Assembly (NCBI GenBank): GCA_019117445.1
Contig: DWZS01000003.1
Span: 35,810 to 99,809, forward strand
Length of the DNA: 64,000 bases
Direction: 5' to 3'
Source of the DNA: Candidatus Limosilactobacillus excrementigallinarum
GTDB lineage: Bacteria > Bacillota > Bacilli > Lactobacillales > Lactobacillaceae
The translations under genes were made by a program, and so were the position numbers. Every line of letters starts with the position of its first letter. Position 1 is the first letter of the stretch. The notes below the pieces were generated by a model. It was given only the letters and a program-made list of their open reading frames with translations. It had not been told where the DNA came from and did no database searches. Shown here piece by piece: positions 26,968 through 34,602 of the stretch.

Positions 26968-27534
26968 ATGGGGACAGTAGTGGTATTGCCATCATTCAAG
27001 CGGGAACATAGTGATTGGCAACAAGTAAATATTGGGCATCGTCAGTTGCAAGTTCTCGATTATCAACAATTTCAGCTTAACCCGTACACATTTGACCAAC
27101 TAGTTCAAGCGGTAGTTGATTATCTACGAACCGTGGCCCAGCCAGTCATCCTGATTGGAGAAGACTTTGGTGCGTTAGTTGCGTTACGAGCAGCAGTTGA
27201 TCTTTTAGGACGGCTTGATCGGCTAATTTTAGTTCGGCCTCATTGTCAAGCTTCAACGAATCTGCTAAATTCAGGACTATTTCAACCGGCTCCATTAGAT
27301 CGCCATCAGCTTAAATCGCTTAAACATTCACTCCAAGGGGTGGATTTAACGGGCGAATTGATGCATGTTCAGGGGCTAACCTACCTCTTTGCTGGGGAAC
27401 AAGATCGTAAAAATCGGCGAGTTGCTCAAGAACTCAAGAATCGTTTAATTGATGGTCACTTAGAAGTAGTGCCGAAAATGGGTAAGACGTTGAATGAAGC
27501 CGGAATTAAGGCACTAAGTGAGAACTTACGGTGA
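26968..27534 (+). CDS. Small alpha/beta-hydrolase-fold protein with Asp at the nucleophile elbow
   Basis: 188 residues. The pattern of a short alpha/beta hydrolase is visible: a strand-rich start (GTVVVLPSF), then ILIGEDFGALVALRAAV, where the elbow G-E-D-F-G (64-68) has Asp66 in the position usually held by Ser. A C-terminal LEVVPKMGKTLNEAG has no obvious catalytic His. It could be a degenerate RBBP9-like hydrolase, an Asp-nucleophile enzyme or a non-catalytic protein. ATG 26968 follows AAAGAGG by 7 nt. It overlaps the next hydrolase-like gene by one base (TGATG), indicating a coupled pair. Confidence 0.7.
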   Translation: MGTVVVLPSFKREHSDWQQVNIGHRQLQVLDYQQFQLNPYTFDQLVQAVVDYLRTVAQPVILIGEDFGALVALRAAVDLLGRLDRLILVRPHCQASTNLLNSGLFQPAPLDRHQLKSLKHSLQGVDLTGELMHVQGLTYLFAGEQDRKNRRVAQELKNRLIDGHLEVVPKMGKTLNEAGIKALSENLR

Positions 27535-28355
27535 TGAAAATGCTTTGCAATCGTGACTTAAATGATCGCGAACGTTTGCTGGTTGCCCAAATGGAATATC
27601 AGCTGCTCCAGACTGGACAAGTTGTCAAAATCGGTCCGCAACCGTTTGGAAGGGTGATCCAGCATTGTCAAACCGCGGATGGTTTTCAAATGTTTGTGAT
27701 CGAAAATCGGCCACAAAGGGAATATACACTGCTGTTTAAAGGTTCATCTGGGCTCATTAAGGGCACCATGGAGACTTGGAATCATGAATGGTTAGCAACA
27801 AATTTACCAATTGGTTGGTCATTATTTGTCCAACGCGGGGTGATTCCAGGGCAACTGCGGACGGCGGCTCACAAGTTAAATGAAATTTTACGTAAGTATC
27901 CAGAAGCGAAGTTCTATTTATATGGTCACTCACTAGGTTCGATTAATATTCAATATGCGCTAGCCAATTGTCATAAGCTGGGACAGATTAAACGGGCAGA
28001 TATTTATGAAGGGCCTAATATTTACTGGTTACTCAGTCGTCGGCAGCAACGACGGGTCCGTAAATTTAAACATAAGGTCAATAATTATATCGACGTTTAT
28101 GATCCGGTAACTGCTGGTTTTGTTGATGGACGACGTCTTGTGGGGCGGCTTCGTTACGTGAAAAGTAAGTTGTTGCCGCCAATTCGGCAACACATGTGGG
28201 GCGGTTATCAATTTACCAAAACTGGTCGGTTGCTAGTACAGCCAATTAATGAGCTTTTTAAAATTCGCGCTGATTTTAATCGCCGAGTAATGTTTCGCCA
28301 CTCACCGGTGGCAATTTGTTCACTAACTACAAAACGACCTGTAAAGTTGGGCTAG
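27534..28355 (+). CDS. Lipase-like alpha/beta-hydrolase
   Basis: 273 residues. LYGHSLGSINIQYAL (nucleophile Ser133) is a class-3-lipase/DUF2974-like elbow preceded by LLFKGSSG, matching the FRGT-type oxyanion strand of that family. Asp in YDPVTAG (~188) and a C-terminal His are candidate triad partners. There is no signal peptide, so it acts in the cytosol or at the membrane face. The start overlaps the stop of the previous gene. Substrate unknown; closest idea is an intracellular acyl esterase. Confidence 0.75.
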   Translation: MKMLCNRDLNDRERLLVAQMEYQLLQTGQVVKIGPQPFGRVIQHCQTADGFQMFVIENRPQREYTLLFKGSSGLIKGTMETWNHEWLATNLPIGWSLFVQRGVIPGQLRTAAHKLNEILRKYPEAKFYLYGHSLGSINIQYALANCHKLGQIKRADIYEGPNIYWLLSRRQQRRVRKFKHKVNNYIDVYDPVTAGFVDGRRLVGRLRYVKSKLLPPIRQHMWGGYQFTKTGRLLVQPINELFKIRADFNRRVMFRHSPVAICSLTTKRPVKLG

Positions 28356-28384
28356 CGGCTTAACTTTACAAGTCGTTTTTTTAA
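28331..28384. terminator. Bidirectional terminator
   Basis: AAAACGAC..GTAAAGTT / AACTTTAC..GTCGTTTT hairpin between converging genes, with T run on both strands. Confidence 0.88.
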
Positions 28385-29289
28385 TTTTTATCCATAATTC
28401 TTTTAGTAGAGCGGGCCAGTTTTTCGATTAATTTTTCTCCAGAGTTCATGGATGAATTGTCGTCGGAGTAAACTGCGATCGTATAGTCATTTTGATCTTT
28501 GCCGCTAACGTAACCAATACTATTAACAATCCATTTGTCCGAATCATCCTGATCAAGCCAGCCGTTTTTCAGGGCGTAATTACTACTGCCGGCAGAAATT
28601 CCCCATTGCTGGTCACTTTCCACATTTTTCATGAGGGATTGGATATAATTTTGTTCACTTTCCGTTAACTTATTGGAACTAAAGAAAATGTTGTTGAGTA
28701 ATTTGATTTGGTCACTCGGTGTGGTGGTCGTCATTCCCCAAGCACTTTCGGCATGGGTGTTGGTCATTTGAAATTGATTAAACGTATCTTGAAGACCATC
28801 TGTGCCACCAAGATAATCGTTAATGAGGGAAGTCGTAGAATCATTATCGGAATTTTCAATCATGGCTTTAGCATATTCACGCCCCTGACTATCCAAATCG
28901 CCATCATTTTTAAGGAGAGTTCCCGCGAGGACAGCCACTTTAACGGTACTGGCGGTATGGTATTGGTGTCTTGGGGTAGTGTTGTACATGTATGTTTCAC
29001 CAGTCTTGGTGGAGTATACGGCAATGGAAACATTGCTATCAACACCTTTGAGATCCGCTTTCCATTGGTGTTTTAGTTGACTACTTAAACTAGTGGAACG
29101 AAATAGGTTGGGAACTATATTAATGGGGTTAGCATTTTTGGCTTGGGTGAGCGGATTGTGACTTTGAAATATTAAGCCAACGTTGAGTAAGAGCGCAAAC
29201 CCAATAAAGAGTAAGCTGACGATAATGGTTTTTTTATGAAATGTTCGACGTTGCTGATGTCGAATTTCTCGTCGTGATGGTTCACGCAA
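28381..29289 (-). CDS. Class-A beta-lactamase-like serine hydrolase, membrane-anchored
   Basis: 302 residues. A basic N-terminus and one membrane helix (~21-42) precede an extracellular penicillin-recognising domain. S-T-V-K (114-117) is the SxxK nucleophile motif, S-D-N (147-149) the second motif, and K-N-G (241-243) takes the place of KTG. The Gly at the third position and small size fit the 'serine hydrolase' group of lactobacilli, likely a peptidoglycan-related enzyme, and not necessarily a resistance enzyme. The start is TTG 29289 with AGGAGG 8 nt upstream. Confidence 0.85.
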   Translation of the reverse strand: MREPSRREIRHQQRRTFHKKTIIVSLLFIGFALLLNVGLIFQSHNPLTQAKNANPINIVPNLFRSTSLSSQLKHQWKADLKGVDSNVSIAVYSTKTGETYMYNTTPRHQYHTASTVKVAVLAGTLLKNDGDLDSQGREYAKAMIENSDNDSTTSLINDYLGGTDGLQDTFNQFQMTNTHAESAWGMTTTTPSDQIKLLNNIFFSSNKLTESEQNYIQSLMKNVESDQQWGISAGSSNYALKNGWLDQDDSDKWIVNSIGYVSGKDQNDYTIAVYSDDNSSMNSGEKLIEKLARSTKRIMDKN

Positions 29290-29413
29290 AATTGTTCCCT
29301 CCTGACCAGTAAAATGAGTAACATAATGAGCTTATCATAATTATCGGCCGATTTGTATGAAATAAATGTGAACAATTCATTTCAAGCGTCGTAAGAGTGT
29401 TAATTAAATTACT

Positions 29414-29479
29414 TTCTTTGAAATAATATCCACAACCACTTGGAAAAGTTGTATAATTATTAATATTATTCAAAGAAAG
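29414..29479. repeat. Nested inverted repeat around the YjeM-like gene promoter
   Basis: Outer arms TTTCTTTGAAATAATAT (29414-29430) and ATATTATTCAAAGAAA (29464-29479) pair with one bulged base. Inner arms ACAAC (29433-29437) and GTTGT (29449-29453) lie within. A TATAAT (29453-29458) sits inside the loop and the right arm runs up to the ribosome site of the next gene. Confidence 0.65.
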
Positions 29480-29489
29480 AAGTTTTGAC

Positions 29490-30980
29490 ATGGAAAAGAA
29501 AACCACCCAAATTGGTTTGAGTGCTTTAGTATTGATGATCTTTTCATCAATCTTTGGCTTTAGTAATTCACTGACGGCCTTTTATCAAATGGGATACGCC
29601 AGCATCATTTGGTACATCGTTACGGCGGTACTTTTCTTCCTCCCATCTGCGTTAATGTTTGCAGAATATGGGGCCTCATTTAAGGCAGCCAAAGGGGGGA
29701 TTTTTTCTTGGTTGCGGGGTTCCGTAAGTGAGAAAACAGCCTTTATTGGGACCTTTATTTGGCTTGCAGCGTGGGTTGTTTGGCTGGTTTCATCAACCCA
29801 ATACTTTTTAGTGTCGGTTTCAACTATGATTTCAGGAACTGACCGTACCCAGACCTGGCGGTTGTTTGGATTGCCCGCCAATGAGACTTTGGGGATTTTA
29901 GAAATCATTTTTATGATTGTCGTTACCTGGATTGCCTCTCGGGGAATCAATAAGATTGCTAAGATCGCTTCTGTTTGTGGAGTGGCAACCTTAGGGATCT
30001 CCGTGATTTTTATTTTAGCGAGTCTCTTATTATGGATGATGAATCATGGACAACTAGCTGAACCAGTGACGGCGCTGAGTTTAGTAAAATCACCTAACCA
30101 TGCCTTTGTTACTCCGATTGCGGTCATTTCGTTCATTGTCTATGCCCTATTTGCTTACGGTGGTCTAGAAACAATGGCTGGTGTGATTGATTCCGTTAAG
30201 AAGCCAGAAAAGACCTTCCCTCGGGCATTAATCATTGCCATGATTATTATGACCTTGATTTATATTTTAACAATTTTCTTGTGTGGGGTGAGCGCTAACT
30301 GGGAACAGGTTTTAGGCAAGAGCCACGTTAACCTGGCCAATGTTGAGTATGTTTTGATTAATAATATGGGCTTGACGGTTGGTGCTAAACTCGGCTTAGG
30401 TCATTCCGGAGCCGTGCTGCTCGGCCGGATTTTCTCCCAAATTACGGCGTTAAGTGATGTCCTCGGGGGCTTAGGAGCTGCTTTTGTGATGGTCTATTCA
30501 CCAATTAAATCCTTTATTGAAGGTTGTGATCCGCGGCTGTTACCAAAGCGGCTCACGAAGATGAATGATGTGAATATGCCAGCATTTGCAATGTGGTGCC
30601 AAGCCATCTTAGTCAGTGCAATTATTCTCTTTATCTCATTTGGTGGAAATGCAGCAACACAGTTCTATACCATTCTTACTGATATGATGAATGTTTCGTC
30701 ATCAGCACCATACCTGTTTTTGGTAGGGGCGTTCCCATTCTTTAAAATGAAGAAAGATTTAGATCGGCCGTTTGTCTTTTATAAGAGCATGACCTGGACG
30801 TGGGTGGTTTCCATCGTTGTTTGGCTGGTTGTGGCAGTCGGCATTCTCTTCACTTGTGTTGAACCAATCTTGGAAGGTCAATACGCGACTGCATTCTGGA
30901 CAGCGTTTGGTCCCGTCTTCTTTGGCATTATCGCTTGGGCATTCTACACCCACGCCGAGCATAAGAATATTTTAAATTAG
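29490..30980 (+). CDS. yjeM: YjeM-like amino acid permease (APC, glutamate/GABA-type subfamily)
   Basis: 496 residues, 12 or more membrane helices. The first helix region (MIFSSIFGFSNSLTAFYQMG) and GGIFSWLRGSVSEKTAFIGTFIWL are characteristic of the YjeM/GadC-like family rather than of the CAT permease at 15501-16895. No glutamate decarboxylase gene is adjacent, so an acid-resistance role is not supported by context. The SD is weak (AAAGAAAGAAG) and lies in the right arm of a nested inverted repeat. No terminator was seen before the short ORF that follows. Confidence 0.85.
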   Translation: MEKKTTQIGLSALVLMIFSSIFGFSNSLTAFYQMGYASIIWYIVTAVLFFLPSALMFAEYGASFKAAKGGIFSWLRGSVSEKTAFIGTFIWLAAWVVWLVSSTQYFLVSVSTMISGTDRTQTWRLFGLPANETLGILEIIFMIVVTWIASRGINKIAKIASVCGVATLGISVIFILASLLLWMMNHGQLAEPVTALSLVKSPNHAFVTPIAVISFIVYALFAYGGLETMAGVIDSVKKPEKTFPRALIIAMIIMTLIYILTIFLCGVSANWEQVLGKSHVNLANVEYVLINNMGLTVGAKLGLGHSGAVLLGRIFSQITALSDVLGGLGAAFVMVYSPIKSFIEGCDPRLLPKRLTKMNDVNMPAFAMWCQAILVSAIILFISFGGNAATQFYTILTDMMNVSSSAPYLFLVGAFPFFKMKKDLDRPFVFYKSMTWTWVVSIVVWLVVAVGILFTCVEPILEGQYATAFWTAFGPVFFGIIAWAFYTHAEHKNILN

Positions 30981-30988
30981 ACGGATCG

Positions 30989-31153
30989 ATGCAATTGAAA
31001 GAGTTTAAGGACCGATGCTTAAAAAATCTGTGGGTACTATTGGATCTCTTCGCACAAGAAAGCGACTTTATTAATGGTGATCGTCGCCAACAGATTCATG
31101 ATCAAGCACAGCAGCAAGCTCAGGAGTCGACTAAGCATTCCAAAACCGATTAA
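30989..31153 (+). CDS. Possible 54-residue small protein
   Basis: ATG 30989 opens a 54-codon frame (MQLKEFKDRCLKNLWVLLDL...) with a balanced, protein-like composition, an amphipathic N-terminal helix and a Gln/Ala-rich polar tail. It starts 8 bp after the permease stop and so could be translated by re-initiation, but there is no clear SD. Its 3' end overlaps the converging unknown gene by 23 bp. No family recognised. It may also be non-coding. Confidence 0.3.
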   Translation: MQLKEFKDRCLKNLWVLLDLFAQESDFINGDRRQQIHDQAQQQAQESTKHSKTD

Positions 31154-31751
31154 GTTCCGTTGGCGTTTGCGTTCGCGGATTGTGATCCCAAATGCTTTCT
31201 TCTAAATATTGATCGGCAACATCCCAGTAGAAATCTAATAGTTGTTGTCCGCTTTCTGAGAGGAAGACGCGTTTGGTGGAATGTTGAATCACAAGTAATT
31301 GATGGGTTAGCAGGAAGTCTAATGTGATGATGAGCGTTGGTGAAGCAATGGGGTGTTGTCTGTTCCAAAATTGTTCATTACGATATTCAAGCGGGCAATC
31401 ATTAAATTGACCAAGTTTTTCAATCAGTGAGAGGGCAGCAAAGTGCTGATACGTTAATGGTATTCCTTGTCGACGATGGCGTAGAAGCTGACGAAGTTGC
31501 TGAATTAGGACCACGTCATGAGGATAGGATCTGAGATTGAATGAATAGAGATCAGGGTTATTTTCCTGCCGGTCGTGAAACGCGAAGCGCAGTTGATACA
31601 GGAGATTTTCAAAGAGAATGTCAACGTAGAAACTTTCACTAGATTTTGATTGATGAAAGCAGACCACTTGGTAGTCAGCATTGGGTAACGCTTGGTCAAT
31701 AAGATAGTGGATGGCTGATTGCCAATTAGCCTGGTCAACACTGTTCTTCAT
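31131..31751 (-). CDS. Uncharacterised cytoplasmic protein
   Basis: 206 residues with no membrane segment or known motif. The N-terminal half has alternating hydrophobic strands with acidic and aromatic residues (YQVVCFHQSK, FYVDILFENLLYQLRFAF). The C-terminal half (TLDFLLTHQLLVIQHSTKRVFLSESGQQLLDFYW) resembles a winged-helix tail, so a DNA-binding or sensory role is possible but unproven. SD GGGGGGAGGA precedes the ATG. It is followed by a convergent permease and preceded by the GH32 gene's terminator region. Coding is well supported; function unknown. Confidence 0.65.
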   Translation of the reverse strand: MKNSVDQANWQSAIHYLIDQALPNADYQVVCFHQSKSSESFYVDILFENLLYQLRFAFHDRQENNPDLYSFNLRSYPHDVVLIQQLRQLLRHRRQGIPLTYQHFAALSLIEKLGQFNDCPLEYRNEQFWNRQHPIASPTLIITLDFLLTHQLLVIQHSTKRVFLSESGQQLLDFYWDVADQYLEESIWDHNPRTQTPTELNRFWNA

Positions 31752-31788
31752 TATTAGTCCTCCCCCCTGAATTTAGCTATATTCTAAA

Positions 31789-31826
31789 TAATCCCCGTTC
31801 ACAAGTCACGTGGACGGGGATTTTGT
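31789..31826 (-). terminator. Terminator after the GH32 gene
   Basis: AATCCCCGT.CAC / GTG.ACGGGGATT stem. T-rich flank in both directions. Confidence 0.8.
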
Positions 31827-33302
31827 TTAGATATTTTTAAGCTGATAGAGACTTCCGGTCGCATTAATTGGTTGGGCAAACGCGATCTTCTGATGCTGTT
31901 GATCAGCAAAGTAACGAAGCGTCAATACTTGCTCACCATCATTCACAAATATTTCCGCGAGTGAATGATCTAGGAAAATTTGTAATTTTAAATCATGGTG
32001 TGCTGGTAACTTAATGGAACGGGTCGTACCATACTTTTCAGCGACCGCAGAGCCAACATGGGAACGATCGACGGTCAGTTTACCAGCAGTCGTATCGAAT
32101 TGGATCTGCAAACTGGCACTTAAATCATCGTTGGCGGCAAGGTGTAAGACACCTGTTTGATCAGCACTAATTGTCAGATTTAATTCACATTGTTGACCAG
32201 CATGATCGTCAATGATGCTCGTACGATTAGAGAAAACTTTAGTACCCTTTGGATCGCGGAGGTTGGTCATTGCTGCGACTGGTTGCTGGTAGAGCTGACC
32301 GTTACGGATGTGCAATTCCTTAACTTGACTCAAACAGTTTGCCCAAGTTTGGTCATCGGTTGGATAGCTGATATCAGGGAGTCCCACCCAACTAATAGCA
32401 TAAGCTGTGCCGTCCGGAGCGTTGAATGCTTGAGTCGCGTAGACATCAAAACCTTCATCCAGATTTACTGGGACTTGTGAGCTGCCTTTTAACATAGCAT
32501 TTTCAAAATCAAATTCATCCCCGATGATATAGGTATTGGGGTAAATATTATCGTAATGGGTGATCTTTTGCTCTAATCCCTGCGGACAGAAAATCAGGAC
32601 AGCATGATCATCAATCATCACTAAGTTTGGACATTCAATCATGTAGCCCATTGGGTACGGCGTGAAATTAACCAGGCCAACATCATGCCAGCCAGCTTGC
32701 AAGTCATCGCTGGCCCAGAGTGCTAAATGACCGGTTTCTGTTTTAGCATCCTGTGCTCCTAAGAGGGCATAGTACTTACCATCATGTTCTAGTAGTTGGG
32801 GATCACGGAAGTGTTCACTAATGTAATCCGGATTCCGGAACAAGGGTTGTTTTAGTTTAGTAACCTGATTATTTTGGTTCATCCAAGCACCCAGTTGGAA
32901 AGGTGTTCGATTCCAATCTTTGTCACGGTGGTTACCGGTGTACATCAAAAATAGCCGATCGCCAATTTGCTTCGCAGATCCAGAGTAGGCACCATGGCTA
33001 TCGTATTTATTATCCGGAGTGAGAGCTAAGCCACGAGAGTGCCAGTGCACTAGATCGGTAGATTGCATGTGCATCCATGATTTAAGACCATGGGTAGCAC
33101 CAAAAGGAAACGACTGGTAAAAAACGTGCCAGGCATGATTAAAGTATGAGAACCCGTTTGGATCATTTAGTAATCCAGAACTTGGCCGGATATGATACCG
33201 AAGTTGTTCAGGTGAATTATCAGCCGCTGCCTGTAAGTGTAGCAATTCGAGGGCCGAATATTGTTGGTAAGGGCGGTAGCGTTGTTCCCGTGTCCATTCC
33301 AT
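31827..33302 (-). CDS. sacA: Sucrose-6-phosphate hydrolase / beta-fructofuranosidase (GH32)
   Basis: 491 residues, cytoplasmic. The five-bladed beta-propeller carries NDPNG (46-50, nucleophile Asp47), FRDP (165-168, Asp167 transition-state residue) and ECP (acid/base Glu223), followed by the C-terminal beta-sandwich. With a PTS EIIBCA for sucrose 1.3 kb away, it probably cleaves sucrose-6-phosphate into glucose-6-phosphate and fructose. No fructokinase or ScrR gene lies nearby. Promoter and cre-like site are described separately. Confidence 0.92.
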   Translation of the reverse strand: MEWTREQRYRPYQQYSALELLHLQAAADNSPEQLRYHIRPSSGLLNDPNGFSYFNHAWHVFYQSFPFGATHGLKSWMHMQSTDLVHWHSRGLALTPDNKYDSHGAYSGSAKQIGDRLFLMYTGNHRDKDWNRTPFQLGAWMNQNNQVTKLKQPLFRNPDYISEHFRDPQLLEHDGKYYALLGAQDAKTETGHLALWASDDLQAGWHDVGLVNFTPYPMGYMIECPNLVMIDDHAVLIFCPQGLEQKITHYDNIYPNTYIIGDEFDFENAMLKGSSQVPVNLDEGFDVYATQAFNAPDGTAYAISWVGLPDISYPTDDQTWANCLSQVKELHIRNGQLYQQPVAAMTNLRDPKGTKVFSNRTSIIDDHAGQQCELNLTISADQTGVLHLAANDDLSASLQIQFDTTAGKLTVDRSHVGSAVAEKYGTTRSIKLPAHHDLKLQIFLDHSLAEIFVNDGEQVLTLRYFADQQHQKIAFAQPINATGSLYQLKNI

Positions 33303-33318
33303 AATAAGATCTCCTTTA

Positions 33319-33370
33319 TGTAAGCGCTCTAAGATGGTTCTATTTTAAAATGAGGTCTGTTGACTGTCAA
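33319..33370 (-). promoter_or_regulatory. sacA promoter with cre-like operator
   Basis: Minus strand: consensus -35 TTGACA (33365-33370), 17-bp spacer, -10 TAAAAT (33342-33347). Between -10 and SD lies TGTAAGCGCTCTAA (33319-33332, plus strand), a cre/ScrR-like site with an AGCGCT core. Confidence 0.75.
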
Positions 33371-33388
33371 ACGTCTAGCAAAAACAAA

Positions 33389-33418
33389 TTGATCATCATT
33401 TCACAAAAGGACTACAAT
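33389..33418 (+). promoter_or_regulatory. Promoter of the alcohol dehydrogenase gene
   Basis: -35 TTGATC (33389-33394), 18-bp spacer, -10 TACAAT (33413-33418). Confidence 0.5.
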
Positions 33419-33450
33419 GAAGGTAAATTCGATAAAGGAGACGTTTAAGA

Positions 33451-34485
33451 ATGATGATTCCAAAAACAATGCGGGCATGGGAAGTTACCACTCCGGGGCC
33501 AATTGAACAGGATCCGTGCCCACTGCAATTGGTTGAAAAGCCGGTCCCTGAACCACAGTCCGGGGAAGTTCTGGTTAAAATTTTAGCGTGTGGAGTTTGT
33601 CACACAGACTTACACGTTACAGAAGGCGACCTACCAGTTCATCGACAGCATGTTACTCCTGGCCATGAAATTATTGGCCGGGTCGTTAAGCAGGGGCCAC
33701 AAACTCAACGATTTACGATTGGTGACAAAATTGGAATTCCATGGTTTAGAAAAGCGTGCGGAGTTTGCCGATTTTGTCGTTCCGGTCGGGAGAATTTGTG
33801 TCCCCATTCCATTTACACAGGATGGGATCATGATGGCGGTTATGCAGAGTATGTGACGGTTCCGGAGGGCTTTGCCTACCATCTTCCAGAGGATACTGAT
33901 CCAGTTAAATCTGCACCATTGCTTTGTGCGGGAATTATTGGTTACCGTTCTTATCTACGCGCCAACGTACCAGCTGGTGGCACACTAGGCCTCTATGGAT
34001 TTGGTGGTTCCGCACATTTAACTGCCCAGTTAGCAATTAAGCAGGGAATTGAAGTCCATGTTTTCACGCGTGGCCATGATGCCCAAAAATTTGCGTTGCA
34101 ATTAGGTTGTGCGTCTGCACAAGGTGCCTATGATGATTCACCAGTTCAACTCGATTCCGCCATTATGTTTTCACCTGCTGGAGAGATGGTTCCCAATGCA
34201 TTAGCCAACCTCGTTCCTGGAGGGACGCTTGCGTTAGCCGGCATTCACTTGAGCGATGTTCCAGAACTAAATTATCAGCAGCACCTTTTTCATGAAAAGA
34301 ACTTAACAAGTGTGGAAAGCAATACGCGCCGCGATGGGGAAGAATTTTTGAAGTTAGCCCATCGTTTGCACATTCAGCCAACGGTGACTGAATACCCGTT
34401 TGACAAGGCTGATGAGGCACTGAGACGAGTTGCTAAGGGGAATATCGATGGGGCCTGTGTCCTGAAAATTAGTGAAGATCAGTAA
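33451..34485 (+). CDS. Zinc-dependent alcohol dehydrogenase (AdhP-like MDR)
   Basis: 344 residues. Catalytic zinc ligands Cys50 (CGVCHTD) and His72 (GHE), and structural zinc cysteines 103, 106, 109 and 117, are all present. The NAD-binding fold begins at about GLYGFGGSAH, a variant of the GxGxxG turn with an extra aromatic residue. It reduces or oxidises a primary alcohol/aldehyde, probably ethanol or an unknown alcohol. It lies between the two sucrose genes without an obvious metabolic link. SD AAAGGAG lies 10 nt before the ATG. Confidence 0.88.
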   Translation: MMIPKTMRAWEVTTPGPIEQDPCPLQLVEKPVPEPQSGEVLVKILACGVCHTDLHVTEGDLPVHRQHVTPGHEIIGRVVKQGPQTQRFTIGDKIGIPWFRKACGVCRFCRSGRENLCPHSIYTGWDHDGGYAEYVTVPEGFAYHLPEDTDPVKSAPLLCAGIIGYRSYLRANVPAGGTLGLYGFGGSAHLTAQLAIKQGIEVHVFTRGHDAQKFALQLGCASAQGAYDDSPVQLDSAIMFSPAGEMVPNALANLVPGGTLALAGIHLSDVPELNYQQHLFHEKNLTSVESNTRRDGEEFLKLAHRLHIQPTVTEYPFDKADEALRRVAKGNIDGACVLKISEDQ

Positions 34486-34510
34486 GGCTAAAAGAAAAAT
34501 TGATAAACGA

Positions 34511-34561
34511 TTGACATTTAATCTAAATCTAGTATTATCAAATGTGTAAAAAGCGATTACA
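34511..34561 (+). promoter_or_regulatory. Promoter and cre/ScrR-like operator of the sucrose PTS gene
   Basis: -35 TTGACA (34511-34516), 16-bp spacer, -10 TATTAT (34533-34538), then TGTAAAAAGCGATTACA (34545-34561), an imperfect palindrome of the same class as that before sacA. Confidence 0.78.
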
Positions 34562-34602
34562 ATTTAAGTGCAAATATCTAGATGAGATAGGGAGTAATGC
34601 TC

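Noticed and set aside
28708..29076. 122-residue plus-strand ORF antisense to the beta-lactamase-like gene
   Set aside because: No ribosome site. The opposite strand has SxxK, SDN and KNG motifs of a real enzyme.
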